A stretch of 64,000 nucleotides of DNA, taken from Numida meleagris. Its lineage: Eukaryota > Chordata > Aves > Galliformes > Numididae. The notes below the pieces were generated by a model. The model saw only the letters and a program-made list of their open reading frames with translations, was not told the DNA's origin and did no database searches. The stretch is taken from assembly GCF_002078875.1 (NCBI RefSeq), contig NC_034438.1, positions 19,995,700-20,059,699 on the forward strand, in the 5' to 3' direction. Position 1 is the stretch's first letter, and each line of letters opens with the position of its first letter. Positions 12,847 through 26,644 of this stretch are shown one piece after another. The position numbers were made by a program, and so were the translations under genes.

Positions 12847-14599
12847 CATGACAAAGGCCAAATATTGCTTAACAAGCACATTTTCCTATTTGCAGAAGTA
12901 TTCTAGAAATGGCCTTTTGTGTCTGTGTGTGAGTGTTCTTATGTATTTTGAGTATGTGTGCAGCAACGTATGTGTTAGATACAATGATCAAGAATAGGCA
13001 AGCATGGCTCATCACTCAGAGATGTAACCCACTAGAAATGGATTTTCCCTTTTGAATTTCTGTGTTTGTGATGTATTTTGCCCTTTGGGTTTTCATGTGC
13101 TCTGTATCTGTACTTTTAGAAATCATTTGAATCACTGGCTCGCTTTTCAGAAAAGTTATAGGAACAATTTGCCTGCAGAGACATATCCAAAGTTTTAGAT
13201 CAGTGAATTAGAAAGCATTAAAATCCACATCTAGACATGTGTTTTCTACATATCTTCAAAAAGGTAAACTTTCCACTTGAGTTACTATGAAATTTTGCTT
13301 GGGCATTTATTGAGCAGAAACTGAGTGAAATTCTTCTTATATTGCAATTATACAGTAATGGAACAATTATTTTGGGTCAACAACACAAGAATTTTATATA
13401 TATATTTGGCAAAGGTTAATTTTGTCTGAGGTTAATGGCAGGGCAGTCCAAGTGAAACAATAGCATCACAGGAAAAAAGACCCACCTGCATACTGAAATG
13501 CTCAGCTATCTTGAGTGTCAGATTTAAGCCATTGCCTTGGTCTGCATATCCTTTGTTACCTGTTGTGCTGTATTTGTTTTTCATTTGAGTGTATCTGCAA
13601 TCCTCAACTGGCTACTTTTTGATCATATTCTGCAATCTTTTTCTGTGTTTCAACCAGTGAGATGCTCAAAGCAGCTACTAGACCCTTTTGGAGTAAGATA
13701 TCTGATAAGGGTTCATGCATCTGCACAGCAGTAACCACGTATCCAAATTTGAATGTTTTTATATTTAATAAAACAAACAAGAGCGTTACTTGAGCAAGGA
13801 CCAAAAGAGATTCCTCAAGCATTTAAGCTTTAAATAAAACAAACTGCAACACAGAAAGTGTTTTCACAGCACACTGTTTTTGTGCTTCTCCAGAGGAATT
13901 TAGAAATGGGAAAAGAGTGTTTTTAAGTTCTATGTATTGCATTTTTGCAATACTTACATTCATAGTACAAATGGGAATTATTTATAGAAGCAAATGTATT
14001 TTTCAGGTCACATAAAAGAAACCATAGCAGTTTAGAAAGACTATAGAAGATGATTCTTAGAAGAACTAATAAGCTATGGTGTAGCAGATCTAAGTGATGG
14101 AAATAAGGCTTTTTTCTAATAGGAATGTATCTACCGTATGCAATGAGGTGTGAGAAGCCCAAGGTACACTGAAAGGAGAAAAGTAGACAACAGTGTGCCA
14201 CGGATGCTAGTGGCTTCTGATGAGGACAGCAGTGCCTTCATGTGTGAGGTGACAGCAGATGTAGCAGGCTAATGTGATCAGCAGGTGTAGTTAAATGTAA
14301 TATGAAATGGGCAAAGGTGTTAAGAGGAAGAAATAATCAGCTGTAATAAACAAGAGGGTCCATTGGATGTCTCCGTTGTTCTGTTTCAATGAAGCAGTAT
14401 CTCACACAGAATCATCTTGGTAACTATAGGTTGTGGTTTTTTAGGCTGTTCAGAGTTATGCATCTTATTTGTGGGATAACAGTAATGAGCACCACACTGA
14501 TAACTACCTGAATGGCTGCTTTAAGATTTCCCATTTTTGTTAGTGAGGTGATAGGATTCTAGGGTGCTATCCAACCTCTTTAGTACTGTGATAATACAT

Positions 14600-14615
14600 T
14601 ATATATATATATATT
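14600..14615. repeat. TA dinucleotide repeat
   Basis: A short uninterrupted run of alternating T and A. Confidence 0.85.
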
Positions 14616-16509
14616 CAAACTAAAAATTGGCAATTTTGTAAACAAAGACCCTTTTATAATGTTACAGAAAATGTTTAAAAATGTTATAAAAAAACATATC
14701 TCAACAGTTTAACTTATTTGCAATGTCTCATTTTATACAAATAAGGAAAAAACGTGCTATTTTCTGTTCAGAAAAGAGTTGGAAGGAGAATCAGAAATTC
14801 AGCTGTTGTACAGTTTAGATATTTTTTCTGCCATAAGCACCAGAAAGTAATGACTTCTCTTGCCTCAGCACTATGAAACAGAAAATCCCTTTAGTAATAC
14901 ATATATATATTCTAATGTTTAGGAATGGTCTATCTGAGGGAAAGCTGACCATAATGGCCTGCATCTTTGCTTCAGAAAAGACAAAAGAACGATGGAATAA
15001 AGACTGAGTTTAACTTATCTAGGTCGCTGCTTTATTAGAAATTGGATCTTCTATTTATAAATTTGTGTCATCACACAGTGTTATAATGTTACTGTTTTTT
15101 TTTCTTCCTATTCTAAATGATGTGTGCAGTAGTCACAGTTTCTGTGGGATTTCTATCTATTCATCCTTGGAGCTTATTGCACAGAGAGTCTCTTTCTGTG
15201 CAAGGTAGGAACAGCTGAAGTCAGGAGTCAATCAATCTGAGGCTGCTGCTGTGCTTTTGGGATGTGCTCTATCCCTTTCTTTGGACTATACTCCTCCCAT
15301 CTTTTATTTTTGATCATTGAAGCACTTTTAAAAGCTATAAGCACAAGTGTTTTTGTGGATTTGATACCTGCAAATGGTTGGGGAAAGAGAAAAAAATCTC
15401 ATAATGGGTATATGGAAGCTAGGCATAGTTGGGTTGTATTTTATTTTATAGGTGAGCATGTATTTTTAATAAAATGTAGATGGCTTGGAGCTTAAAATAG
15501 GTTTCTGACTTATTACAACAAAATAAAGTAAGTAACCCTTTTGAAAAAGTTGCACCTAAATTGCAAATTATTTCATGTCTCCAGGGATCTGGAACAGAAG
15601 CTTCTTTCTTTCTTATATTTATTTATTTATTTTAAGCAAAAGCTCTTTTTTTTTTTCACGCATAGGAGGACGAAAGAAAGAGAGCAAAACAATTTTGAGC
15701 CCAAATTGTTCATTTGTTCTCATTACAGTTAAGAAATTGGCCTTCTACCACGTAGATGGTGCAGGCTGGAGTTTAACAAGTGATGCAGACAATGCATTTG
15801 GAGCCTGAAATCCTCAGCCTGGCCAGGGAAAGCAGCACGGTGGTAGGCAGATATTTTTGTACAACACCAAATTACAGATATAACAATAGTGAGAACAATT
15901 AAAAGCCGATGGGCTGTAATTCATTTGAAGTAAACACAACTGCCATTTCTTTAGCAGAAAAACATACCAGAAATATTTTCTAGGTACTCCTATTATCCTC
16001 ACTTCTATAGAAATATTTTCAAATAACACTGGGGAGTAGGACTACATAAACTGCAATGAAATTAGTGTTTGTCCAGAAACCTCAGCCCTCATTTTAACAG
16101 GTGCCAAGATCCCAGAAGAAAGGACTAGTAAGAAAAAGCTTCCTTGTTTTTTTGAGAATTATGGAGAAAGAAGAGTTTGTAGGAGATGTTGCCCTAAATA
16201 CTTAATCAGCTACTGTGCCTTCTGCTTTTCTGCAGTTTCTTTTCTAAGAAATGTCAAGTCTGAAATAAGTGGGAGTCTGTGTTCAGTAGCTCCCACCGAT
16301 AGTTTTAAAATAGGAAGAGGAATTATAACACTGCATTCAGTGTTTCAGTCCTGTCCTGTGCAGATAACTGCCGGCAGTGCCAGTCCCAGCGGGGTTTGTT
16401 TAGGTAGTGGCTTTGTGTAACAATTAGAAAGAGCTGAGATCCCCAATCTTTTGATTATGAAGATGTCTCTGCACAAGGTAGGTTCTTAGTCCTAAATGAT
16501 AATAAATTA

Positions 16510-16585
16510 TTTTTAAAACAAACATCAACAAAAAAAATAACAAAAGTAACAGCCACAACGTACACCCACACCCACACACAAAAAC
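16510..16585. repeat. A/C-rich low-complexity patch
   Basis: An A/C-rich segment ending in repeated CACCCA and CACACA motifs. Confidence 0.75.
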
Positions 16586-19500
16586 ACAATCCCCAAAATT
16601 CTGTACAGAAAGATAAGAATAAATCATTTTATATATTCAAAAACAGGAAAAATGCATCCAGAACCTGCCTAGGATGGCACGGTTGGTCTGTGACCTTGCA
16701 CAGATTTGTCCTTTCTTTTCTTCAGACTTTCTGATTTACTCTGGTGGAAACCAGACAAAGATAATGCATTCTCTCTTCTGCAATAACTTCTGCTGAAGTT
16801 AAAGTTGACAGCATATTTGCAGGACAGAGTGGTTGGAAATTTTTAGAGGAACTGAAACAAGGATTAAACCAAAATCTCAATTTAACAACTAAGAGGGCAT
16901 ATCACTAGGCACTTCAGATATTTCAGGCTATAGGTTATGAATTCCCTTCTGTTACCACCATCCCAGTCAGCCAAGTAGTTTTTGTTGCATTTTCCTTTCA
17001 CCTTCTATCCCCAATATTTTTGATCATGTAAACCAAATAGCCCTAAGCTCAGCCATACAGCAGTTACTTACAGATGTTTCTAACAAGTAATGTAGATTTT
17101 ATGGGTTTTAAGTTATTTCACTGTGCTTGGAACTGTGAATCTTGACCGAACGTAGGAAAAACTTTGTTAAAAGCTGTAAGTGCCTTCAATATATCGTTAT
17201 GTGTTTGGTCATGTATGTTCTTAGCAACAACTATATAAATTCCTGTAAAAGCTCTGGGAAAACTGAAACTGTTCTTACTGAAATTTTGAGGGCAAGTAGA
17301 GGTAAATTGCGTTCTACTTTTCTTGTCTTCTCTGGATATGTGTCTTTAGCAACATAGGACAGAATGGTTTGCACATCCTACTATTTCCTATGAATACCAT
17401 CATTTGTCTTTTGTCTATAAAGTACTATGCGGTTCCTGTAACAGGAAATAATGACTTATACAAATAATATACATTTCAAAGGCAGAATGGAGTACAGCCA
17501 GACACCTTAACAAGCAGGAAAAGAAAGAAATTCCTCTAATGCTGAGACAACACTGCTGATTCAATACTGTACAAAGAGGAGATGAATAGGAGATTTGCAT
17601 ATGGACTCTACTTGAGAGTGCAGATGAATAAATTTCTACTTTACATTGCAAATATTTTTAATATAGTTAAGAAATAAAGGATTTCATAAATGCATGTGAA
17701 CCTATCTGCCAAAATGTCATTGTAACATAGAGCAATAAGTAAATGATACTTAGAGAAGATGAAAGAGAAATATTACCATAATCTATTGCCTAAAGAATAA
17801 TTTTAAGTCCTCCACTTGAAAGCCATTGGGACTGAGACTGCTCCTCCTAAGGATTGAAAGAGCTTGTTGCCCCTATTTCCAAGACATCATCAAATCCCAG
17901 GGTTGCTCTCCAAAATACTTTACTCTAGAGGAAAATTTTACTTCTTTATAGTACTATTTTTTGGGGGGCTAAGCAACTTGTGTATTCAATCACTTTCATT
18001 GGTCCTTGGAACTTTGTTGATGGTAGACCAAGGCAGGGACTCTGCATTTACTTCGAAACACAAATCTCAGCCTGCTGACTGATGATGGTTGCCATGGGTA
18101 CAGTGAAGCATAGTACCTTCCTCTCTACAGAAGAGAGCTTAAACACAGGTTTCTGGAGAGAGAGTTCAAAATAGAGAACAAAAACACAGTTGAATTTTTG
18201 GATAGTTAACTGTGTTAGGGAGAGAGGTTTGTATTCTGCCAGTTTTTTGACAGAGAATAACTAACTGCTATAGACCTTAGTCATCCAGTTTGGAAATCAC
18301 AACTGCAGTCATATACCACTTGTCCTATGGTCTTCCAGCTGTAAGAAATGAGACCACCAGGGGTGGAAGTGTATTTTGATATTATACCTATATTCCAGAA
18401 CAGTCTTAAATTGCGTCTGATTGTTGGCAAGGTTCATTAGCCCAGCCAGACAGTATGGTTTCCAAGATTTCATCCATTGTCCTGCTTAAGAATCAAGGAA
18501 AAAAAAGGCTTCCCCACATCAAGCCAGCACATACACCTGTATATAAATTTGTATCTATGTATCTCTAATATACACCTTAACGTTTCCAAGCTATATAGGC
18601 TGACTTAACAACATGAGTGTTTGTGGTGGAACCTGTAAGGACATTTTGCCATTTAAGTTTTGGGCAGAAATGTAGTATCTCTGGAGTACTCTATCTGCAT
18701 GAGTTTTCCTAATGTAAAAAGATATACAGGTTTCTTTCTCCCCTCTCTTTCCTAAACTCTGTGTTTGTTTTCCTGTTTCCACATTAATCCTCCCTCCTGT
18801 TATAATCTCTGATGAAGATTTTTCATTATTCCCCACTGAAGGACATTCCGTGATAAGGAATTTGGTGTTTTTTTGCCTCCTGTCCCTCTTTCTGCCAGTA
18901 GTAAATCTCTTTTACCCAACTTGAGGATCAGTCAGCTGCTCCTGTTCCACTGCCGAAGCCATCTGTGAAATGGCTCATACTACCTCACTTTCTCTTCCAA
19001 AACTTCAGTGTGCCAAATGACATGGGATAAGAGTCTAGAATCTGAAGAAATTCTACACAGAATGGCCCTGGAGAAAAAGGAACAGCTAGAGGCTATGCCC
19101 ACATCTAGGTAGTGTCAGAAAGTGGCAGTAAAACAACTTTGTGAAGCTGGATTCAAATATTACAGAGATTTTTAGAGAATTTTTAGTGAAAATAATGTCT
19201 ATGCTTAGGTATAGAAATATTAATTCAGTTGAATTCTTGATGAAATTTTGCTCACACAGGCAAAATCACAGGTCTGCAATAGATGAAAACAATCTTAAAA
19301 CCAGAACACTAAAGAAAAACTCACTACAATTGTACAAAAACTCAGACTAGACCTGCTTTTTTCTGCTGGATGGTATCATAGAGGCAAATCAGTCGGTACG
19401 TTTTGCTCAGCTACACTTGGGAAGAGCACTCTACAGCATGCTAGGATTTGCAAAAAAATAATCCAGCTTTACCTCTCTAGGAAGCAGCAAGTACTAAGCT

Positions 19501-20775
19501 GGATAAACCACAGCCTTGTTTCAGGTTCTCAGAACTAAACCTGGAACCATATACAGACAATTACCCAACATAAACCTTAATGGTAATTCTATTGCAGAGC
19601 AAATTTAAAACTAACAAAATGAAGCACTAAAGAACAGCAAATCATCTAATTAGCAACAACTACAAAAAAGTTAATCCTTTTATTGCTTCTGAAAGAAAAA
19701 CATAAAAATTGAAGGAAAAAAAAAAGCACTTTTGAATGACATAGTGGTTGGCATTCCCACTAGAGAAATTCACCATATCTTTTTGGCATAATATCCTTCT
19801 GAAGAATTCAGAAATAGGTCTTACACAAACATTAACATATATGCACACATGCATGTGTGAGCTGATTCTGATCAGTACTAAATTCTAAGATGTATTCCTA
19901 CACATTTCAGTCTAAAGGCAAAAATAATCTTGATAACATCTAGCAAATTATTACTTGCAAGATTCAAGTGTACCTTGAAGAGGCAGCAGGGGGTGAGGGG
20001 AAGGAGAAGTGTTTTGAAGTAGGTTTATCCTATTTAAAAATATAAAAATACTGCATACCAGAGACCAGAAAATATCTAAGAACAGTCTGTCCTTCTTGGA
20101 AATAATAATAATAAAAAGCAATTCCTAAAAGTGTATAAAGAAGAAACATATAAGGAGATCTTGATGATACTGTTGAAAGTTACAATCACAGGGTGAAGGC
20201 ATCCACTGTTTATATTTGTTCTTGGGCCTAATTTTTTAGAACAATTGAATACCTCTAGAGAAAGTTGGTAGGTGCAGCTGAAGTTAATTGAAGTTGCAGA
20301 TGATCTGAGAATTCAGAACTGCAGGGTATAGATGTTCCTGTTGATTATGCCTAAAAAAACCTGAAATACCCCAAACTTTCCCCAATAGATATTGATTTGC
20401 TGTAAAAAGTCAAGAAGAAGACTGTGAAAGGATTTAGTGTGTACCGGATATCCCCAGGGCTGCTTACCTTTTAACTCTTTGAGTACGCTTATGTTTTGTG
20501 CTGTGTAAACTAATTTTTCAGGAATTGCATTTTTATTTAATTTTGATTGTAAAAAGCCACATCCTAACTGTTTCTGCAAGCTCTTGGTCGAGTCCTGTCT
20601 TTTCTGCAAGGGGCAAGAATTATGAGTTTTGATGTGATTTCTTTGCTCCTTTACAAAGCCGTGAAGTGATAAAAAGCACGAGATTTTGACTAAATTATGC
20701 ATGCTGTCAATATCTCTTGTCAATACAGTAGTGACTGACTTACTGACTAGGGATTAGTTGCCACGATAAAACTTT

Positions 20776-20830
20776 CAAAAAAGAAAAATAAAAAAGGAAA
20801 AAGAAAAGAATATAAAAGAATAAAGAAAAG
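20776..20830. repeat. A-rich purine tract
   Basis: About 55 bases of almost pure A with interspersed G, a polypurine low-complexity tract. Confidence 0.8.
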
Positions 20831-22578
20831 TCAAGCCTTGGGGTAAGAAGAGATTTTTGCTACGTAGTTTGAAGACTGTTTTATATACATGGACAAAAAC
20901 ACAGCATTTCAGGAGCTTATCTTTCAATCTGCTGTTGGCAGACCTGCTTTGTCCTTTTCTGATGCCAGTAATTGTCACTGTGACACAGTTGTTTTCTATG
21001 ATTTCTATGAAATTTTGTGACCTATCATTATAACAAGGTAGCATGAATTTTCATGCTCACCTAAGATTACTTTCCCTGATGTAAGCCTTCTGTAAGGATT
21101 TTTATGAGAAATAGACTTTAGCAGCAAGACAACTAGCATATCATTGCAGGTTGGGTTGATTTTTTTTTCTTTTTAAATATTTATTACACGTCTTTGCTAT
21201 TGTCTCTGGAAATCTTCATGTTGCTTTCTTCTCAAATGAGTAAACAAAGCTCCAACAGCAAGAGGGAGACTTCTGCAGTTCCATGCAAAGCCAGCCCCAC
21301 AGGTTTGTGCTAATTTATGCGGCAATTAAATGAGCATACTTTGCTGTACCACAAGGAATGTAAATATAATAATGGGTGAACGTGCATACTTTAGGAGAAG
21401 GTTATGAAACTTCATTTATGCATGTTATTTGCTGTATTTCTATCAATTTCAGGCATTATGAAACACTGATGAATTCATAACTCCATCCCTTTATTCCTGA
21501 AAAGTCACGACTTTATCTTGTATCACTTAACCTGTTTCCTTTCTCCAAAGTACATTCAAAATTCCATTGTTAATCTTTTGTATTTCATAGAATAGAAAAT
21601 TATCTCAAAACCAGAAGTTGATTTTATGTGGCACTGTTGAAACTGAATGCTTTAGGAAACCAAGCTATCTTTTAAAAGAGGTTTGAGATCAATGTTCTTG
21701 AAAATAATTGAGACCAATCAGGTTTGTGTGTAAGTACAATTAAACTTCTGCACTGAAGTACACTGAAGTAGTTCCAGTGTCCAACTGACAAGTCTAAATT
21801 GAATTTCAGACCCTGTGTCACTTAGGCTCTTTTGAAAATGGGTTCCAGCAGGTTTCCCTTGAACTTTTCTGTTTTCATAATTTGTAGGCCAGAACAATGA
21901 ATAGTAAATAGACACATAGTAAAATAGTGAGAATGCATCATTACTTTTCCATTCTAATATCTAATCTATTATTTTTCTGACTCTTTACACATAATTCATA
22001 TATAGGCAAATGTCATGTTTTCTTTTACAGTTGACATGCGCATTTCCACCTCGTTAGTGATCAAAAAGTGCATTCAGCAGAGATACATGAAGAAAATAGA
22101 AATGAGGCAGAATGTAAATTATTTTAGTGGCTGAAACAGAGGGGGATGTGAAAAAAACTGGTCTAGAACACTGCTGAATTTGAAAGAGGAATAGACCAAA
22201 TTAAACTTACAAGACATTTCGCTGAAGTGTACCTATGCTGATGTAAATTTTATTGGGTAGTTCCACTGTAATAGAATTGATAAGCTATTGGGTACAAACA
22301 ACCTAGAAAATCTGTACCCTGATTTGAGTTTTTAGCCATCTGCCATACTCTTTCTTATCTGAAATATATTCTTGAAAATAAAGTTACCTTCCAACTCCAG
22401 TTCTCCTAGCCATCCGTATTTATGGTCATCTTCCTTTTGCAGTTGTTTCATCTCTCCCTGATAACCATAATACGTGGTTTGGATTTGCAGAATGCCAGTT
22501 TTATCTTCTCAGTGGAGAAGAGAGAAAAACACTGCAAAACTACCTGAGAACTTCCTTATCTAGTCATTCTGGGTCTAG

Positions 22579-23150
22579 TGTTAGTGCTGTGCTTTACCCC
22601 AGCAGCAGCTCAGCATCCCACAGCCACTCATTCACTCTCCCCAGGAGGGATGGAGGAGAGAATCAGGAAGGTAAAAGCGCAAGAACTTGTGGGCAAAGCT
22701 GAAGCTGCTTGCACAAACAAAGCAAAACAAGGAATTCATTTGCGACCACCCACTGGCAGGCAGATGTTCAGCCACGCCCAGTAAAACACACCTCAGCATG
22801 TATAGCAGTTGCTTGGGAAGATAAATACCATTACTCCAAACATCCCCCTTCCTCCCTCTTTAACCCAGCTTTTATTGCTGAGCATAATGTCAAACAGAAT
22901 GGAATGTCCCTTCAGCCAGTCTGCATCAGCTGTCCCAGAGTAGTTCCCTCCCAGCTCCATGTGTAGCCCCAGGTTCTTGCTGGCAGGACAGTGCAAGATG
23001 CTGAAACATCCTTGGCTCTGTGTATGCACTTCTCTGAAATAACTGAAACATGAGTATGTTATCAACAGCACCCACATCACAAATCAGAAACATAGCACCC
23101 TATACGCCTCTATAAATAAAAGTAACCCTGTCTCAGCTAAAAGTATGACA
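22579..23150 (-). mobile_element. Solo LTR, avian ERVL type, reverse
   Basis: Read on the minus strand it begins TGTCATACTTTTAGCTGAGAC at 23150, continues through a GC-richer body with the 'CAGCAATAAAAGCTGGGTT' core-promoter region (a degraded TATA-box position), and ends in a 'CTGGGGTAAAGCACAGCA' segment near 22585. I recognise this layout as a common avian ERVL-class LTR. No internal retroviral sequence adjoins either side, so it is a solo LTR left by recombination. The inner end is uncertain by about 10 bp, and no exact 5-bp target duplication could be picked out. Open frames here (22709-22966 plus, 22793-23080 minus) are LTR sequence, not genes. Confidence 0.72.
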
Positions 23151-24051
23151 GTGATTTCAGTACTTGATTTGATTGCCATATCCTTGTTCTTGACAGGACA
23201 TGACCACAGCACTTTTCATTTGGATAGAATTTTTTATAGAAAGGGCATCTTTCAGTTGTATTCCTATCTGCGCAAGAGGAGCAAAAAACATTTGCATTGT
23301 ATTTCTTTAGGCATGCTTATGAACCAGAGAAATGCCTATCTCAGAAATTCCTTGCCAATTCCATAACAACTTCATTTCAAACTCTTTCTTCTTTTTTACC
23401 TTAATGTTTTCATTTTATTTTTTTCTGATTTTAGAAATACTTGGATCTGTAGAATTAATGAGCTAAATAAAGACCTGTTTTAAATAGACCTTAAACTTAC
23501 TATTTTCCCCATATTTCTGTTAAAACAGATTGCAGATTAGTTTACTTTTTGATATAGAATAACTGCTGGCATACTCTTTAGGAAATCATTTGTTTTGGGA
23601 TGAGAGTCATTGCTGACTCATACTTTAAACTAATTTGTGTTCAAAAACAAACCTTACCTTTCAAATCTACTACTTTAGCACCTAGTATCTGTCAAGACAG
23701 GGAAAACCAAGACTACACTTGATGTTCCATGAGCCTTTTGATTTTCTTTTAAAATTATTGAGTGTGCATTAAATACCTATTATTAAATCAAAAGCGCAGC
23801 ATACAAAAAACTAATGACTGAAACTGTTCAAGCTTCAAGTTTTGTTTTCTGGGCATTTTAATGCTGTATAAACTCACTCACAGTGTTGAGTTTATAGTGC
23901 TTTTTCAGAAGAAAGCATTCCTCAAGCAAAACAGTTTAGCTTTCTTTTCAGGTTGAATAATTCTTTGCTGTTGACCACACCTATGGGAGCAAATGAACTA
24001 TTTGTTTCTAACCCAAAAGGAAAATATAAGCAGTCATTTAACTGCTAAACC
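23151..24051. other. Unclassified non-coding stretch
   Basis: AT-rich DNA between an LTR and a CR1 tail. Nothing recognisable. Confidence 0.5.
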
Positions 24052-24402
24052 AGTGGCCTTCCAGTACTTGAAAGCAGCTTATAAGTAGGAAGGAGAGTGA
24101 CTTTTTACACAATAAAATAGTGATGGGACAAGGGAGAATGATTTTAAACTAAAAGAGTAGAGATATAGATTAGGTATTAGGGGAAGATTTTTTACTCAGA
24201 GGGTGGTGAGGCACTGGCACAGGCTGCCCAGAGAAGCAGTGGATGTCCCATCCCTGGAAGTGTCCAGGGCCAGGTTGGATGGGACCCGAGGCAGCCTGAG
24301 CTGGTGTGGGGCAGCCCTGCCCATGGCAGGGGATTGGAACTATACAATCTTGGAGATCCTTTCCAATGCCCAAGACCTTCTATGAACTCTATGATCCTAT
24401 GA
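24052..24402 (+). mobile_element. CR1 LINE 3' end
   Basis: A 5'-truncated CR1 in plus orientation. It begins at the 'CCTTCCAGTACTTGAA' segment of the last ORF2 coding part and runs through 'GGGACAAGGGAGAATG', 'GGTGAGGCACTGGCACAGGC' and 'GGCAGCCCTGCCCATGGCAG' to a decayed ATTCTATG-like tail (CTCTATGATCCTATGA). About 350 bp, with many substitutions. It carries no intact reading frame. Confidence 0.92.
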
Positions 24403-25986
24403 CCCTTTCTACTTAGTTGAGATCACAGCTTTGAGGGACAGGATGTACTCTTCTGCTACAGAGACAGAATTGCCTGAATTTGAGTCTCACCGTGGACTGT
24501 CATGGCAGGTGATGCTGGAAACTGTACTAGATTGACTCTTGGGTGCCTTAGTGATGCCAGCCTGCTCAGTTGCCTCCATTCTGGTCAGATTATGAGATTG
24601 CTCTTCAATTGCAATCACCACTTCACTGTTGTCTTCTGATGTGTATGGTGCTCTCTATATAAGTGTACTCTCTTCACAATGCTGTTGCAATGAGCCATCA
24701 GATTCCAGAAGCCACTGGCAGAGCAAAACAAAGTACTTGCCATGTGGCACCTTTTGTTCCAAGCAATTTGCAGTGAATGACTTGTGAAAAAATAAATTCA
24801 CATCTATGACACCCTGAGCCCAACTAAAAAGCACCGAATTGATCATAACAATTCAACAGTTCCACTCTCTCCTTTTTTCTTTGGCTTTTGTTTTAGGTCA
24901 GACATTTTGGCTGTTTGCTACTCTGGTCTGGTCTCCTACTAGATGGGAGTCACATCCCTGCTTTTCACAGGTTTAAGCTGGAACACATCTTGTGGGGTGA
25001 AAAGAAGAGTAATTAAAACCTGATAGATACCTGCAGGCATCAGCACTTGCAGAGGTAGCAGGCAGAAGAGCTCAAACTTTCACAGAAAGGAGAATTCTTA
25101 CCTATTGACAGTTCTCCAAAGTATCTCTGCAAAATGCTGAAATCCCCTTTGTAGTGTCAGAGCACCTCTCAATACTTACAAGCTCCTTTCATCCCCTTCT
25201 AGCCAGCAGACCCTGAGCACTGGGCCTGTGCTGCTCTGAACGATTCAAGATCCTGTTACCTTCTCTGCAAACACTCCTTCTCCACAAGCGGAAAAACTCT
25301 CACCAAGTTATTGCCTAACACTGCACAAGATATATTTGTCAGGAAGCATATACAAATGCCCTGACCACCTTCCCTTCATGAGGTGATGTGTTGTTTCTTT
25401 TGGGACTTTTCTGTTTACCTCATTGACTAGATTTCTTTGAGCAGTGGGTAAACCTGTGAGCCCCTTCAACGTATGTTAAATCAATGTATGTTAAAATGAT
25501 GTTGTCTCAAGTCAGTCTTCCATTATCATAATGTGTCTACTAGAAAAATAAGTAGCATAAGAGTAATCTCTAACAAATAATCACTTGAGAGCTCCACTTC
25601 AAGTAAATATTCAAATAATCAGCCCACCTGGGGCAGAGACAAAGAATTCAGCAGGCAATCAATATCCATCCTGTATACCTCATATAACAGTCAGAATACT
25701 TAGCAGTATTTTTGAAAGTTTTATAATGATCTTTTAAGAAACCTTTTTTTGCATTCAGCAAGGATAAGAAGAGAACATGGACTTTCCATTACAGGACTGG
25801 AAGCCAGGTAAATTTATCTTAGATCCAGGCTTTGCTAGGTGCCTAGGAAAGAGCTACTATTTGAATTGAAGGATGATGAGAAATAACACAAGAGTCTCAG
25901 AAAATCACTTATTTGTATGTTTGAAATTGGAGAGTGTGAAGAAAATAAAATGAATGTAGTGCACATTTTAATCTGAAATATCTTTA

Positions 25987-26046
25987 ATCAAAGCAAAACA
26001 CATTGATACTTACACATTGATCAAAGCAAAATACATTAATACTTAC
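25987..26046. repeat. 27-bp imperfect direct duplication
   Basis: 25987-26013 and 26020-26046 match at 25 of 27 positions and are separated by 6 bp, giving a 33-bp period. This is a small tandem duplication. Confidence 0.85.
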
Positions 26047-26579
26047 TTGAAAAAATCAGGCCACGCATGACTGTTACCTACATTCTGCCTAAAGCACAGT
26101 GTGATCAAGAGTATTTTTCTGGAGCTTTTCAGTCCTCACTCTCTGAAAATGACTGTGGTATTCAGTTGTGTCACTGCACATCTTTGAAGAATCAGCTTTT
26201 TAGGACAATTGTCACAACGAATACTCAATTTTTCTCCTAAACTGCAGCAGGTTTTGCCCCACAGACTGTAGGTAGATGGGCTGCATTTCAATTCTTTTTC
26301 AATCTGCTAAGGTGCAGGTTAGACCTGTTAAGTATTCTGCATAAAAGCAGCATTTAATCATTTTTCTGTGTATTAAACTCATGGGATTTGTTGCTGCCCT
26401 ACAGGTTCTCAGGTATCCCAGAGTCTCTCAGTGCTATCTCTTTGAAGACTGGTTCATCAGCTCCTGCCAGTGCCTCCAAAAAAGATCAGAGTTATTCTCC
26501 CTCACCACAGAACTGCACTAGCCATCCCCAGGGCTTTAGGCAGCTGTGAGGGATAGTGATGGATTGTAGTTCGTATATT

Positions 26580-26644
26580 GTCCTTCCTCCTCCTCCTCTT
26601 ATTTCTTCTCCACCATCTTCACCTCCACCCTCACTTTCAGCTCC
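26580..26644. repeat. Pyrimidine-rich tract
   Basis: About 65 bases composed almost entirely of C and T, with repeated CCT units. Low complexity. Confidence 0.75.

Larger units (their letters stand above)
12847..22578. other. Long unclassified non-coding stretch without recognised transposons
   Basis: Almost 10 kb of AT-rich DNA in which I recognise no CR1, LTR or DNA transposon. It contains a short TA repeat at 14600-14615, a CA-rich patch at 16562-16585 and an A-rich purine tract at 20776-20830. The longest open frame (minus strand 20313-20723, 136 codons) lacks family features and lies in ordinary AT-rich DNA. The stretch could be intergenic or intronic; sequence alone does not decide. 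Confidence 0.5.

Noticed and set aside
19058..19085. Sequence resembling a reversed CR1 tail ('AGAATGGCCCTGGAG')
   Set aside because: Under 30 bp of similarity, with no continuing CR1 sequence on either side.
20313..20723. 136-codon minus-strand open frame
   Set aside because: No recognisable domain, composition like the surrounding AT-rich DNA, and no splice or repeat context; most likely chance.
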